The notes below the pieces were generated by a model. The model was not told the origin of the DNA. It saw only the letters and a list, made by a program, of their open reading frames with translations, and did not search any database. From contig JAWVFJ010000038.1 in NCBI GenBank assembly GCA_033856275.1, positions 9,533-73,532 on the forward strand: a stretch of 64,000 nt of DNA, read 5' to 3'. A program made the position numbers and the translations under genes. Shown piece after piece: positions 26,239 through 34,353 of this stretch (positions within the stretch are counted from its first letter, which is position 1; every line of letters begins with the position of its first letter). The DNA is from VRUE01 sp033856275. GTDB lineage: Bacteria; Actinomycetota; Thermoleophilia; Solirubrobacterales; 70-9.

Positions 26239-27758
26239 AGCCCGAAGTGGTCGCGAACGGCCGGCGCGACGTCGCAGAGCGCCCACTGCTCGCGCTCGCT
26301 CGCGTCCGCCGGACCGCAGCCAACGAAGAGCAGCGGCCCGAGCGAGTCGCCGGCGTGCAGCGAGCCGTGGCTGCCACCACCCGCGTGGGTGACGCCGCCC
26401 CAATCGACCGCCTCATACCCCGGCTCCAAGGAAAGGATGAAATCACCGGCGTGAGGACTGGCCAGTGCCGACCAGACACGGGCGAGAGGGTCCGGGTAGA
26501 TCGGGCTGCTGACCAGATTGTCCGAGACGCTCGCCGCCAAAGCCTCGAGGTCTCCCTCGACCTCCCAGCGAGCGCCGCGCAGATCGGCGAGCGAGTCGCC
26601 CGGCCGGAAGCGAAGTTGCGCCTCACCCCGCTCGACTACCGCCCAGGCTCCTGCCCGCGGCGCACCAGGCTCCTGCCTTCGCAGCGGTGCCCCGGCGGCG
26701 TCCTCCAAACGGCAGACCAAGTCGACGCCCTCGATCACACCGAGCGTTTCGCGCACCCTCTCTGGATCGGCTTGCCCGCCCTCGCCAGGCAAGAGGTAGA
26801 CGTGTGCAGCTCGTCCGGTTGGGCTGACCGCAACCTGGGCGGACTCCGGCCGGTCCTGCGAGGGCTGCAAGACCGACCAATCGCGCCCCAGCAATTCGGC
26901 CAAAGGAAGACCCCGGTGCACCGGGGTCTGGGCGTGATCGGCGACCAGGATCAGCGCGTAGGAATCGAGGAAAGGGTCGAGCCCACCTGCCGCCTCGACG
27001 AGTTTGCCGAAGCAGTGATCTGCCTTGGCGATCGACTCGACGCTGGCCTCCGGGCCGAAGCGGTGCGAGTAGTTGTCGTTGTCCGGAAGCGAAAAGAGCA
27101 AAAAGTCGAAGCCATCGGTCTTCGCCAACTCGCCCGCGCAACAGGACGAGTAGCCATCGCGGCTGCCGGGGATCGAGGTCGATTTGCAGGGCACCTCGCG
27201 GCTGGCGTAGAGGTCGCCGTAGAAGAGCTCGGCCGGCCCCCAGGTGTGGTGGCGAAACTTGAGGCTGGTCGCGTCGACCGCCCGGCGCAGGAGGCCGTCT
27301 AGGGAGACCTGGTGGCGATGGCGGCCACGGTAGATCAAGAACGGCGTGCAGGCCGTGCGCAGGCCGGCGTCGTCGAGTTGCTCGAAGAGGGTCTCGACGT
27401 CCGGGTTGAGATGCGCCAGGTTCATGTTGTAGACGAGGTCGTAGAGGGCGCGGAAGACACCGAAGGCGCGGCTTGCCTCAAGCGAGGAGCCATACTCGAC
27501 GTAGCGCCGCTCGAGTCGGTGGTACCAGTTCATGCCGCTGATCCAGTGGCCGTCCGCGCCGCGTCCGGTGACCATCTCGGCGCTGGCGACGGGCGTGACG
27601 GAGGGAAAGCTTGAAACACAGTCGGGCACGAGGACGCCGCGCTCGATCAGGGCGCCGAAGGTGGGTGCACGACCCTCGGCAACGGTGCGTTGCAGCATGT
27701 CGGTCCGCAGCGAGTCCACGTAGGTGAGAATCAGCTTCTTGGCGGGCACGGTTGCCAA
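26235..27758 (-). CDS. Alkaline-phosphatase-superfamily phosphodiesterase/phosphatase
   Basis: A 507-residue protein of the nucleotide pyrophosphatase/phosphodiesterase-like branch. Metal and nucleophile motifs are visible: TYVDSLRTDML (Asp), SSFPSVTPVASAEM (nucleophile Ser/Thr region), SLPDNDNYSHRFG (Asp/His), LVADHAQTP (Asp-His) and THAGGGSHGSLHAGDS (His). There is no signal peptide, so it may act in the cytoplasm. It is translationally coupled to the GT87-like gene, which suggests work on the same glycolipid or polyprenyl-phosphate intermediate. Confidence 0.85.
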   Translation of the reverse strand: MATVPAKKLILTYVDSLRTDMLQRTVAEGRAPTFGALIERGVLVPDCVSSFPSVTPVASAEMVTGRGADGHWISGMNWYHRLERRYVEYGSSLEASRAFGVFRALYDLVYNMNLAHLNPDVETLFEQLDDAGLRTACTPFLIYRGRHRHQVSLDGLLRRAVDATSLKFRHHTWGPAELFYGDLYASREVPCKSTSIPGSRDGYSSCCAGELAKTDGFDFLLFSLPDNDNYSHRFGPEASVESIAKADHCFGKLVEAAGGLDPFLDSYALILVADHAQTPVHRGLPLAELLGRDWSVLQPSQDRPESAQVAVSPTGRAAHVYLLPGEGGQADPERVRETLGVIEGVDLVCRLEDAAGAPLRRQEPGAPRAGAWAVVERGEAQLRFRPGDSLADLRGARWEVEGDLEALAASVSDNLVSSPIYPDPLARVWSALASPHAGDFILSLEPGYEAVDWGGVTHAGGGSHGSLHAGDSLGPLLFVGCGPADASEREQWALCDVAPAVRDHFGL

Positions 27759-27784
27759 ATCATCCTCGACCGCGACGGCGGCTC

Positions 27785-27900
27785 AGGACCTGTCCCGGTA
27801 GGGGTTCCACTTAACTTTTTCGGTGGGGCGTTGTCGAGCTGGCGCCTCTAGCCCACGACGAAAAAGTACAAGACGTTTCACCCCTACCGGGACAGGTCCT
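27785..27900. repeat. Paired-core hairpin element, copy 3
   Basis: A 116-bp element. The perfect 21-bp arms AGGACCTGTCCCGGTAGGGG (27785-, plus T) and their complement (27880-27900) enclose TCCACTTAACTTTTTCGGTGG ... CGAAAAAGTACAAGACGTTTC around a loop of about 30 bp. The right arm overlaps the TAG stop of the small membrane protein gene at 27899-27901. It lies between same-strand genes. Confidence 0.85.
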
Positions 27901-28333
27901 AGCGGAGGACGCGGAGTCCGGCGTGTTTGCGCTGGGCGCGGCGGCGTCTGGAGATACCGAGCCAGAGAAGGGCCGCGATCACCAGCAAGGTGGCCGGGGA
28001 GATCAGGATCGCGATCGCGACGACGACGAGGGCCGCGAGGGAGACGAGGAAGCCGAGGGCTCCGGTGCCGCTGCCTTCGCGGCGGCCGGCTGAGCTGACC
28101 ACGTCGCTGACGATCAGACAGGCAAAGACCGCGCCAAGGAAGCAGAAGAAGGCGCCGACCGATGAGCTGACGCCAGCGGTTCCCGCCAGTAGGAAGCCGA
28201 TCGCGATCGCGATCACACCGGCGAGGATGGTCATTCGGCCACGGGCCGAGCCGTGCGTGCCGGTGGTGCCGGCGAGCATCCCGATTGCGATGCCGATGCC
28301 GAGCTCGAGGCAGATGCCGGAGAAGGATCCCAC
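27899..28333 (-). CDS. Small multi-helix membrane protein, unknown
   Basis: A 144-residue protein with four to five hydrophobic helices (SGICLELGIGIAIGMLAG, MTILAGVIAIAIGFLLAG, AFFCFLGAVFACLIV, LVSLAALVVVAIAIL, TLLVIAALLWLG) and a basic tail (SRRRRAQRKHAGLRVLR). I do not recognise the family. It is divergent from the aminotransferase gene with a 53-bp gap. Its stop lies in the arm of hairpin element copy 3. Confidence 0.7.
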   Translation of the reverse strand: MGSFSGICLELGIGIAIGMLAGTTGTHGSARGRMTILAGVIAIAIGFLLAGTAGVSSSVGAFFCFLGAVFACLIVSDVVSSAGRREGSGTGALGFLVSLAALVVVAIAILISPATLLVIAALLWLGISRRRRAQRKHAGLRVLR

Positions 28334-28386
28334 GCCGAAAACCTAACTCCCCGAGCGGGGCGGCGCGGATTCGGCACACTATCCCC

Positions 28387-29751
28387 ATGCCCGAACCGCC
28401 TCACCGGCGTCGCGCCCACGCGAGCAGCAGCGATCTGGAGCGCTACGCCGGCCTCTTCGCAGAGCGGACGCGGGTGATGCGCTCCTCGGCAATGCGCGAC
28501 CTGATGGCGATTACCGCGCGGCCCGAGGTGATCTCGCTCGCCGGCGGCCTTCCCGATACATCGACCTTTCCCCCCAAGACGTTCGCCGCGCAGATGACCC
28601 GGATCGCCCAGGAGTCGGCGGCGGAGGCACTCCAGTACGGACCGACCGAGGGATTCCGGGAGACGGTCGACTGCATCGTCGAGGTAATGGGTGCTGAGGG
28701 GATGCTCCCTGACCCCGACGATGTAATCGTCACCACCGGCGGCCAGCAGGCGATCGACCTGCTCTGCAAGACGCTCGTCGACCCCGGCGATGCGGTTATC
28801 TGCGAGGCGCCGACTTACCCCGGCGCGATCCCCGTGTTCTGCAGCTACCAAGCCGAGACGATCCAGATCGAGTGCGACAGCGAGGGGATGAAGATCGAGG
28901 AACTCGAGGACACGCTGGAGCGCCTCGACGTCGAAGGGAGGCGACCGAAGTTCATCTACTCGGTGCCGACCTTCCAGAATCCGGCCGGAGTGACGATGTC
29001 GCTGGAGCGCCGGCGCCGACTGGTCGAGCTCGCTCGCTCGCGCGAGTTGCTCATCGTCGAGGACAATCCCTATGGGCTACTTCGCTTCGACGGCGAGGCG
29101 CTGCCGCCGCTCTACCAACTCGACGGCGGCGACTTCGTCCTCTACATCGGCACCTTCTCGAAGATCCTCTCGCCCGGCATTCGCCTCGGCTGGGCGGTGG
29201 TGCCGCCGCCGGTGATGGAGAAGGTGGTGCTGGGCAAGCAGGCCGCCGACCTCTGCACCTCGACCCTGACCCAGTTCTTTGTCCGCGAGTATTTCGGTGG
29301 CGGGACTTGGCGTGAGTACGTCGAGAGCCTGGTCGGCATCTACCGCGCCCGGCGCGACGCGATGCTCGAGGCGCTGGAACGCTACTTCCCGTCGCAGGCG
29401 AGCTGGACCGAGCCGGACGGCGGGCTCTTCATCTGGGCCACCCTCCCCCCCTTCATCGACACCAGCGACCTACTGGCAAAGGCGCTGCGGGAGGACGTCG
29501 CCTTCGTGCCCGGCCAAGCCGCCTACGTCGACGGGCGCGGTCGCAGCTCGATGCGCCTCAACTTCTCCGCCGGCAATGAGGATGAGATCCGCGAGGGCAT
29601 CCGCCGAATCGGCAAGACGGTCGAGGAGCAAGTGGAGCTCTACAGCGCGTTGACGGGCAAGGAGCCGGTGGTCCCGGCGTCGCCACAAGCGGAGACGGCC
29701 GACTCGGAGAACGTGGTGCCATTTCGCAAGGCCGGGGAGGGCGGGGCTTGA
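28387..29751 (+). CDS. PLP-dependent aminotransferase (class I/II)
   Basis: A 454-residue fold-type I aminotransferase of the 2-aminoadipate/MocR-related group: VISLAGGLPDTSTFP, QYGPTEGFRETVDCI, VTTGGQQAIDLLCKTLVDPGD, SVPTFQNPAGVTMS, EDNPYGLLRF, and the PLP lysine in YIGTFSKILSPGIRLGW. There is no HTH domain, so it is the enzyme and not a MocR regulator. The ATG at 28387 gives MPEPPHRRRAH. It overlaps the following ddl gene by four bases, so an amino acid for the cell wall is a possible product. Confidence 0.9.
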   Translation: MPEPPHRRRAHASSSDLERYAGLFAERTRVMRSSAMRDLMAITARPEVISLAGGLPDTSTFPPKTFAAQMTRIAQESAAEALQYGPTEGFRETVDCIVEVMGAEGMLPDPDDVIVTTGGQQAIDLLCKTLVDPGDAVICEAPTYPGAIPVFCSYQAETIQIECDSEGMKIEELEDTLERLDVEGRRPKFIYSVPTFQNPAGVTMSLERRRRLVELARSRELLIVEDNPYGLLRFDGEALPPLYQLDGGDFVLYIGTFSKILSPGIRLGWAVVPPPVMEKVVLGKQAADLCTSTLTQFFVREYFGGGTWREYVESLVGIYRARRDAMLEALERYFPSQASWTEPDGGLFIWATLPPFIDTSDLLAKALREDVAFVPGQAAYVDGRGRSSMRLNFSAGNEDEIREGIRRIGKTVEEQVELYSALTGKEPVVPASPQAETADSENVVPFRKAGEGGA

Positions 29752-30680
29752 GGGTCGCGGTCCTCAAAGGTGGTCGCTCGCTAGAGCGGGGGGTCTCGCT
29801 GCGATCCGGGGCGCGGGTCGAAGACGCGCTGGAGCGGCTCGGGCACGAAGTGCTGCCGCTTGAGGCAGACGGTGAACTGGTCAAGCGGCTGGTGGCTGAC
29901 CGGCCTGACGTCGTCTTCGTCGCGATGCATGGGCCGGGCGGCGAGGACGGTACCGCGCAAGAGCTGCTCGAGATCCTCGGCATCCCCTTCACCGGTCCTG
30001 GCATCGCTGCCTGCGTGCGTTGCATCGACAAGGTCTTGACCAAGCACGAGCTGCGCGATGCCGGCGTACCGACGCCAGACTGGTTCGCCTTCAACGAGAC
30101 GGCTTTCCGCGAGCTCGGCGCCGCCGATGCGCTCGGCGGGCTCGAGGAACGGCTTGGCTTCCCACTCGTGGTCAAGCCCAGCCGGGGTGGATCGGCGCTG
30201 GGAATCAAATTCGCCGAGAACTGGTTCGACGTGCCGGAGGCGCTGGTCTCGGCCTTTAGCTACGACGACCGCGTCGTGCTGGAACGCTTCGTAGACGGTC
30301 GCGAGCTGGCGGTCAGCGTGCTCGGCGAGGAACCGCTGCCGATAGTGGAGGCGATTCCCCAGTCCGGTGACAGCTACGACTTCGAGGCCCGCTATGAGAT
30401 CGGACGCACCGCCTTCGTCTGTCCGGCCGAGCTCAGCGTCGGGGAGTCGGCTGCCGTAACCGAGGCCGCCCTGGATGCCTATAAGGCCCTGGGCTGCTCC
30501 GGCTTCTCGCGCGTCGACTTGATACTCGCCGCGGACGGGCCACAGGTGCTCGAGGTCAACGCGATCCCCGGCCTCACCGACACCAGTCTCCTCCCCCAGG
30601 CCGCCGAGGCCGCCGGCATGACCTTCGAGAAGTTGGTCGAGAAGATCCTCGACCTTGCCTTGACGCCCGCTGGCGCCTAG
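29748..30680 (+). CDS. ddl: D-alanine-D-alanine ligase, first paralogue
   Basis: A 310-residue ATP-grasp ligase that makes the D-Ala-D-Ala dipeptide for peptidoglycan. Family marks are LKGGRSLERGVSLRSG, FVAMHGPGGEDGTAQELLE, FPLVVKPSRGGSALGIKF and LEVNAIPGLTDTSLLP. Translation starts at TTG 29748, overlapping the aminotransferase stop. Compared with the second ddl at 56100-57068 it is shorter. Having two ddl genes may reflect different expression or specificity. It ends directly against the converging DUF151 gene. Confidence 0.93.
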   Translation: MRVAVLKGGRSLERGVSLRSGARVEDALERLGHEVLPLEADGELVKRLVADRPDVVFVAMHGPGGEDGTAQELLEILGIPFTGPGIAACVRCIDKVLTKHELRDAGVPTPDWFAFNETAFRELGAADALGGLEERLGFPLVVKPSRGGSALGIKFAENWFDVPEALVSAFSYDDRVVLERFVDGRELAVSVLGEEPLPIVEAIPQSGDSYDFEARYEIGRTAFVCPAELSVGESAAVTEAALDAYKALGCSGFSRVDLILAADGPQVLEVNAIPGLTDTSLLPQAAEAAGMTFEKLVEKILDLALTPAGA

Positions 30681-31175
30681 CTAAGAATCGCCGCCCTGGG
30701 CGAAGTCGTCGGGCGAGACCTCGTCGAGGAACTCTTTGAATTTGTCGACGACCTCCTCGGTGTCCTCGACGTCGTGCTCGAACTCGATCGCCGACTCCTC
30801 GATTACGTCCTCGTCGGCAAAGATCGGTGCCGAGACGCGTACGGCGAGGGCGAGGGCGTCGGAGGGGCGGGAGTCGATCTCCATCTCGGTGCCGTTGATC
30901 GAGACCGTGATCGAAGCGTAGAAGGTGTTGTCGCGCAGCTCGGTGACCGAGACCCGCTCGCATTTCGCGTCGAGTTGCTCCAGCACGTCAGAGAGCAGGT
31001 CGTGCGTCATCGGTCGCGGCGTCGAGGCGCCCTGCAACTTCATCAAGATCGCCGCCGCCTCCGGGTGCCCGATCCAGATCGGCAGGAACTTGTTGCTGTC
31101 AACAGTCTTCAGCAAGACGATCGGCTGCTTGCCGACCATGTCAAAGCTGACACCGTAGATCTGCATCTGTTGCAC
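30681..31175 (-). CDS. Bifunctional nuclease / DUF151 family protein
   Basis: A 164-residue protein with the DUF151 core: IYGVSFDMVGKQPIVLLKT, LPIWIGHPEAAAILMKLQG, RPMTHDLLSDVLE, ASITVSINGTEMEIDSRPSDALALAVR and an acidic C-terminus. Plant relatives have nuclease activity; bacterial roles are poorly known. The start is GTG at 31175 or ATG at 31166, only 3 or 12 bases after the 3' end of tRNA-Ile on the same strand, and no ribosome-binding site precedes either. It probably uses a transcript released by tRNA processing. Confidence 0.88.
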   Translation of the reverse strand: MQQMQIYGVSFDMVGKQPIVLLKTVDSNKFLPIWIGHPEAAAILMKLQGASTPRPMTHDLLSDVLEQLDAKCERVSVTELRDNTFYASITVSINGTEMEIDSRPSDALALAVRVSAPIFADEDVIEESAIEFEHDVEDTEEVVDKFKEFLDEVSPDDFAQGGDS

Positions 31176-31178
31176 GAG

Positions 31179-31252
<74 letters not shown>

Positions 31253-31265
31253 GCAGCCAAGCCGA

Positions 31266-31271
31266 AGGATA
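31266..31271 (-). promoter_or_regulatory. Probable -10 element for tRNA-Ile
   Basis: On the minus strand TATCCT lies about 13 bases upstream of the first tRNA base, in the 50-bp gap before parB's 3' end. No convincing -35 hexamer is seen. Confidence 0.35.
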
Positions 31272-31302
31272 GCGGGGGAATCGTGCCCAGCGACCGTGGC
31301 GT

Positions 31303-32187
31303 TCAGGGCTGGCGGTGGCTGAGGCCGCGGGCCAGGTCGAGTGCCTCGTCGAGGTTCTCGAAGCGAATCTCAAGCGCGATCTCCCCTCCCCGCGGGCGCA
31401 ACTTGACCTCGTGGCCGAGCACCGACTCGAGCTCGTCGGCCGCTTGTTGCAGGGCCTCGGTCTCCTCCGGCGCCAATGCGGGCTTAGTGCTCCGCCCTTT
31501 CTTTGGCTGGCTAGCCAACTTGGCTCTGCTCTCCGTCTCTCGGACCGACCAACTGGCACGGACTGCCTCGCGGGCGAGTCGTCGGCGCACATCGTTGCCG
31601 TCAGCGACAAGAAGAGCGCGGCCGTGGCCCTCGCTCAGCTGGCCCGCCTCGAGCAGCTCCAATGCCTCGTCGGGGAGGTCGAGCAGGCGAATCAAGTTGG
31701 AGACGGCGGGGCGACTGCGGCCCACTCGCCGCGCCAACTCCTCCTTGGAGAGGCCAAGTTCGTCGACCAGGGCGGCGCAGGCGCGTGCCTCATCGACCGG
31801 GTTGAGGTCCTCGCGGACCATGTTCTCGATCAGCGCCACCTGCAAGCGCTCGGCCAATTCTTGGTCGCGGACCACGGCGGGCACCTTGGCCAGGCCGGCA
31901 GCCTGGGCTGCGCGCCAACGGCGCTCGCCGGCGATCAACTCATAGCTGCCGTCCGGAAGGGGGCGGACCAGCAGCGGCTGCACGACCCCATTCGCCTCGA
32001 TCGAGGAAGTGAGGCCGGTGAGAGACTCGGGATCGATCTTGGTGCGCGGCTGATTGGGATTTGGCTTGATTAGCTCGGTTGGCAGCTCGCGCAACTCCCC
32101 GGCTTGCTCAGGACTAGCCTCGGGCAGGATCGCCGAGAGGCCGCTGCCGAGGCCTCGCTTGCCGCGCTTAGTCGTCGCGCTAGCCAC
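31303..32187 (-). CDS. parB: Chromosome partitioning protein ParB
   Basis: A 294-residue ParB. In order: IKPNPNQPRTKID (start of the CTPase/clamp domain), GSYELIAGERRWRAAQAAG (GERR motif for CTP and spreading), ENMVREDLNPVDEA, an HTH (LSKEELARRVGRSRPAVSNLIRLLDLP) that binds parS, and a C-terminal dimerisation domain (EEIALEIRFENLDEALDLA-like). It overlaps parA by eight bases. A parS-like palindrome lies at 35368-35383, about 3.2 kb away. Confidence 0.97.
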   Translation of the reverse strand: MASATTKRGKRGLGSGLSAILPEASPEQAGELRELPTELIKPNPNQPRTKIDPESLTGLTSSIEANGVVQPLLVRPLPDGSYELIAGERRWRAAQAAGLAKVPAVVRDQELAERLQVALIENMVREDLNPVDEARACAALVDELGLSKEELARRVGRSRPAVSNLIRLLDLPDEALELLEAGQLSEGHGRALLVADGNDVRRRLAREAVRASWSVRETESRAKLASQPKKGRSTKPALAPEETEALQQAADELESVLGHEVKLRPRGGEIALEIRFENLDEALDLARGLSHRQP

Positions 32188-32938
32188 GCTCGGCGAGCTC
32201 CTTGGCGAGGGCCCGGTAGGCCTCTGAGCCGCGCGAGTGGGGCGAGTGGTCGATCACGGGGAGACCGTAGCTTGGAGCCTCGGCGACCCGGACGCTGCGC
32301 GGTATGACCGTCTCGAAGACCATCTCTGGGAAATGCTGGCGCAGTTCTCGCTCGACGTCTTGCGCCAGGCGGGTGCGCTCATCGTGCATGGTGACCAAGA
32401 GACCCGACACCTCCAGGGCGGGATTGAGCTCACGCCGGATCATCGCCAGCGTGTCGAGAAACTGGACCAACCCCTCCAGCGCCAGGTACTCGGCCTGCAC
32501 GGGCACGACGACGCGATCGGCGGCGGTGAGGGCGTTGACGCTGACCGGCCCCAGCGAGGGTGGGCAATCGAGCAGCGTGTAGGCGAAGCGCTCGCGGACC
32601 GGCCCGAGGCGTTCGCGCAGGCGCGTCTCGGAACCCTCAAGCCGGGGCAACTCGACGGCGGCGCCGGCGAGATCCTTGTTCGCCGGCGCCAGCCAGAGGT
32701 TGTCGGGCCCCGCGGGGCGTGCCGCCTCGGCAACCGAGACATCGCCGATCAGGCAGTCGTAGGAGGAGGGATGCATGTCGCGGCCGCCGCCCAGTGCGAC
32801 GGTGGCGTTGCACTGGGGGTCGAGGTCGACGAGCAGCGTTTGCGAGCCCGAGGCGGCGACGCAGGCGGCGACGTTGACCGCGGTCGTCGTCTTGCCGACG
32901 CCGCCCTTCTGGTTCGAGATCGCGTAGACGACGCCCAT
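32180..32938 (-). CDS. parA: Chromosome partitioning ATPase ParA
   Basis: A 252-residue deviant Walker ATPase. The start MGVVYAISNQKGGVGKTTTA carries the deviant Walker A; VDLDPQCNATVALG and DCPPSLGPVSVNAL are the other nucleotide-site motifs. It forms the dynamic nucleoid-bound partner of ParB. The ATG at 32938 gives the canonical N-terminus; upstream in-frame codons are ignored. It follows rsmG by 46 bp, a gap that contains a GC-rich hairpin. Confidence 0.97.
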   Translation of the reverse strand: MGVVYAISNQKGGVGKTTTAVNVAACVAASGSQTLLVDLDPQCNATVALGGGRDMHPSSYDCLIGDVSVAEAARPAGPDNLWLAPANKDLAGAAVELPRLEGSETRLRERLGPVRERFAYTLLDCPPSLGPVSVNALTAADRVVVPVQAEYLALEGLVQFLDTLAMIRRELNPALEVSGLLVTMHDERTRLAQDVERELRQHFPEMVFETVIPRSVRVAEAPSYGLPVIDHSPHSRGSEAYRALAKELAERG

Positions 32939-32962
32939 GGCTCGCAGACTAGTTCGGCAGGG

Positions 32963-32983
32963 GTGCGGGGGGTTGCCCCGCAC
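32963..32983 (-). terminator. GC hairpin after rsmG
   Basis: GTGCGGGG-GGTTG-CCCCGCAC forms an 8-bp perfect stem with a 5-nt loop one base after the rsmG stop, upstream of parA. There is no T-run, so termination would be weak or factor-dependent; it may only protect the rsmG message. Confidence 0.45.
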
Positions 32984-32984
32984 C

Positions 32985-33704
32985 TCATCCGTACGGGCGC
33001 TTCTTGGCCATTCCAGATCGGCGGGGAAGGTTGGGAGGCGTTGGGCCGGACTTGCGGAGCAGGTGCAGGTGGCGGTGTTCGCTGCCGGCGTAGGGGCCTA
33101 CGTGGAGGGTCTGTTCGGGTTGCATAGCGAGTCGCTCGCTGGCGCGTGCTAGCTGGGCCTCCTCATCCGGATCCCGCTTGCCCTTCCAGGCGACCAAGAC
33201 ACCGCCGTCTTCAAGCAGAGGCGAGGCGAGCTCGGCGAGGGTCGAGAGGCGGCCGACGGCACGGGCGGTCACTGCTCCGTAGGACTCGCGCCCGTCGCCA
33301 GCTGCGAGCTCCTCGGAGCGGGCGTTGATCGCCCTTGCGTTGGTTATGCCGGCCGCCGCAATGGTGCGCTCTATGAAGTCGCACTTGCGGCCCACCGACT
33401 CGATCAGGTCGACCTGCGCTCGAGGGAGCGCAACGGCAAGGACGAGGCCCGGAAACCCTGCTCCGGAGCCAATATCGGCGATGATTGACGCTTCGGAGAG
33501 CTGTGGAAACTCAAGCCCCGTGAGGCTGTCCGCAACGTGGACCCGCCAAGCCCGCTTCGGATCGGTGACAGAGCTAACCGACGCCCGCTCCGTTTCCAGA
33601 AGCTCAAGGACCCGCACGATCGTCGCCAGCTGCGCTTCGTTGAGAGAGTGCCCCGGTAGGGGTGGAGCGTCTTGTACTTTTTCGCCGTCGACCATCATCC
33701 CCAA
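32985..33704 (-). CDS. rsmG: 16S rRNA (guanine-N7) methyltransferase RsmG
   Basis: A protein of about 215-239 residues that methylates G527 of 16S rRNA. Visible signatures are HVADSLTGLEF, the SAM site IIADIGSGAGFPGLVLAVALP, and ESYGAVTARAVGRLSTLAELASPLL. The conserved N-terminal helix (LNEAQLATIVRVLELL) must be translated, but the only ATG/TTG codons upstream of it lie in the loop of hairpin element copy 4 (TTG 33704, ATG 33698, ATG 33695). The tail KKRPYG is basic. It sits in the usual rsmG-parA-parB block. Confidence 0.93.
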   Translation of the reverse strand: MGMMVDGEKVQDAPPLPGHSLNEAQLATIVRVLELLETERASVSSVTDPKRAWRVHVADSLTGLEFPQLSEASIIADIGSGAGFPGLVLAVALPRAQVDLIESVGRKCDFIERTIAAAGITNARAINARSEELAAGDGRESYGAVTARAVGRLSTLAELASPLLEDGGVLVAWKGKRDPDEEAQLARASERLAMQPEQTLHVGPYAGSEHRHLHLLRKSGPTPPNLPRRSGMAKKRPYG

Positions 33705-33758
33705 TCTCAGACGTAACTCGAAAAAGTTAAGCGGAACCCCTACCGGGGCACTCTCTCA
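33641..33758. repeat. Paired-core hairpin element, copy 4
   Basis: A 118-bp element. The perfect 23-bp arms TGAGAGAGTGCCCCGGTAGG... (33641-33663) and their complement (33736-33758) enclose GGAGCGTCTTGTACTTTTTCG and CGAAAAAGTTAAGCGGA around a 38-bp loop. The right arm ends on the TGA stop of jag. The loop carries the likely rsmG start codons on the minus strand. Confidence 0.86.
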
Positions 33759-34238
33759 CTCAGACACCAAGGGCGCGACGACGACGCAGCGGCGTGGCTC
33801 ATCGCCTTCGCTGTAAGTCTCGACGCCGGAGCGCTCCTTGAGGTGCTCGTGCACAACCCGGCGCTCCTGAGCGCTCATCGGATCCATCTCAACCGTGTGG
33901 TTGCCGCTCAGCGCCTGCTCTGCCGCCCGGTCAGCGCGGGCCGTAAGCGTCTCCCGTCGCCGGTCTCGATACCCAGCCGCATCGACAACCACCCGCTTGC
34001 GCTCCCGCATTCCTCGGAACGCTGCCTGGTAGGCGATCAACTGCAACGCATCGATCGTCTGACCTCGCTTGCCGATCAGCAGCCCATAGTCCTCATCGCC
34101 CTCGACGGAAGCTGTAATCCGGTCGTCATCCTCAACCACATCGACCTCACCCTCAAGGTCAAGCTCGTCGAGCACCTCCTCGACGAGCTCCCTGACGCGC
34201 TCAGCAGGATCCGTCGGCCAGTCCGCAATCTCACCCAT
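33756..34238 (-). CDS. jag: Jag/KhpB-type RNA-binding protein
   Basis: A 160-residue protein with an N-terminal acidic segment, a KH domain with the GLLIGKRGQTIDALQLIAYQ loop, and an R3H domain (MSAQERRVVHEHLKERSGVETYSEGDEPRRCVVVAP). The family (KhpB, SpoIIIJ-associated) binds RNA, partners KhpA and influences cell division and elongation. Its place after yidC and before rsmG is the standard order. The stop codon lies in the arm of hairpin element copy 4. Confidence 0.95.
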   Translation of the reverse strand: MGEIADWPTDPAERVRELVEEVLDELDLEGEVDVVEDDDRITASVEGDEDYGLLIGKRGQTIDALQLIAYQAAFRGMRERKRVVVDAAGYRDRRRETLTARADRAAEQALSGNHTVEMDPMSAQERRVVHEHLKERSGVETYSEGDEPRRCVVVAPLVSE

Positions 34239-34353
34239 AGCGCCGCCAGTCTATGCGCGATACCAACCAGATGAAAGCTTCTGTCTTTCGCAGCCCTGGC
34301 ATCTCTTCTTGAAGCCAAGGAAACCCGCCGTTCCCTACTTACCCGCTTACCGC
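34239..34353. other. Gap between yidC and jag
   Basis: A 115-bp minus-strand gap with no open frame or clear hairpin. A weak minus-strand promoter-like TTGGTA occurs near 34263 but has no good -10 partner. It is longer than the other gaps in this block, so jag may have its own promoter. Confidence 0.3.
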
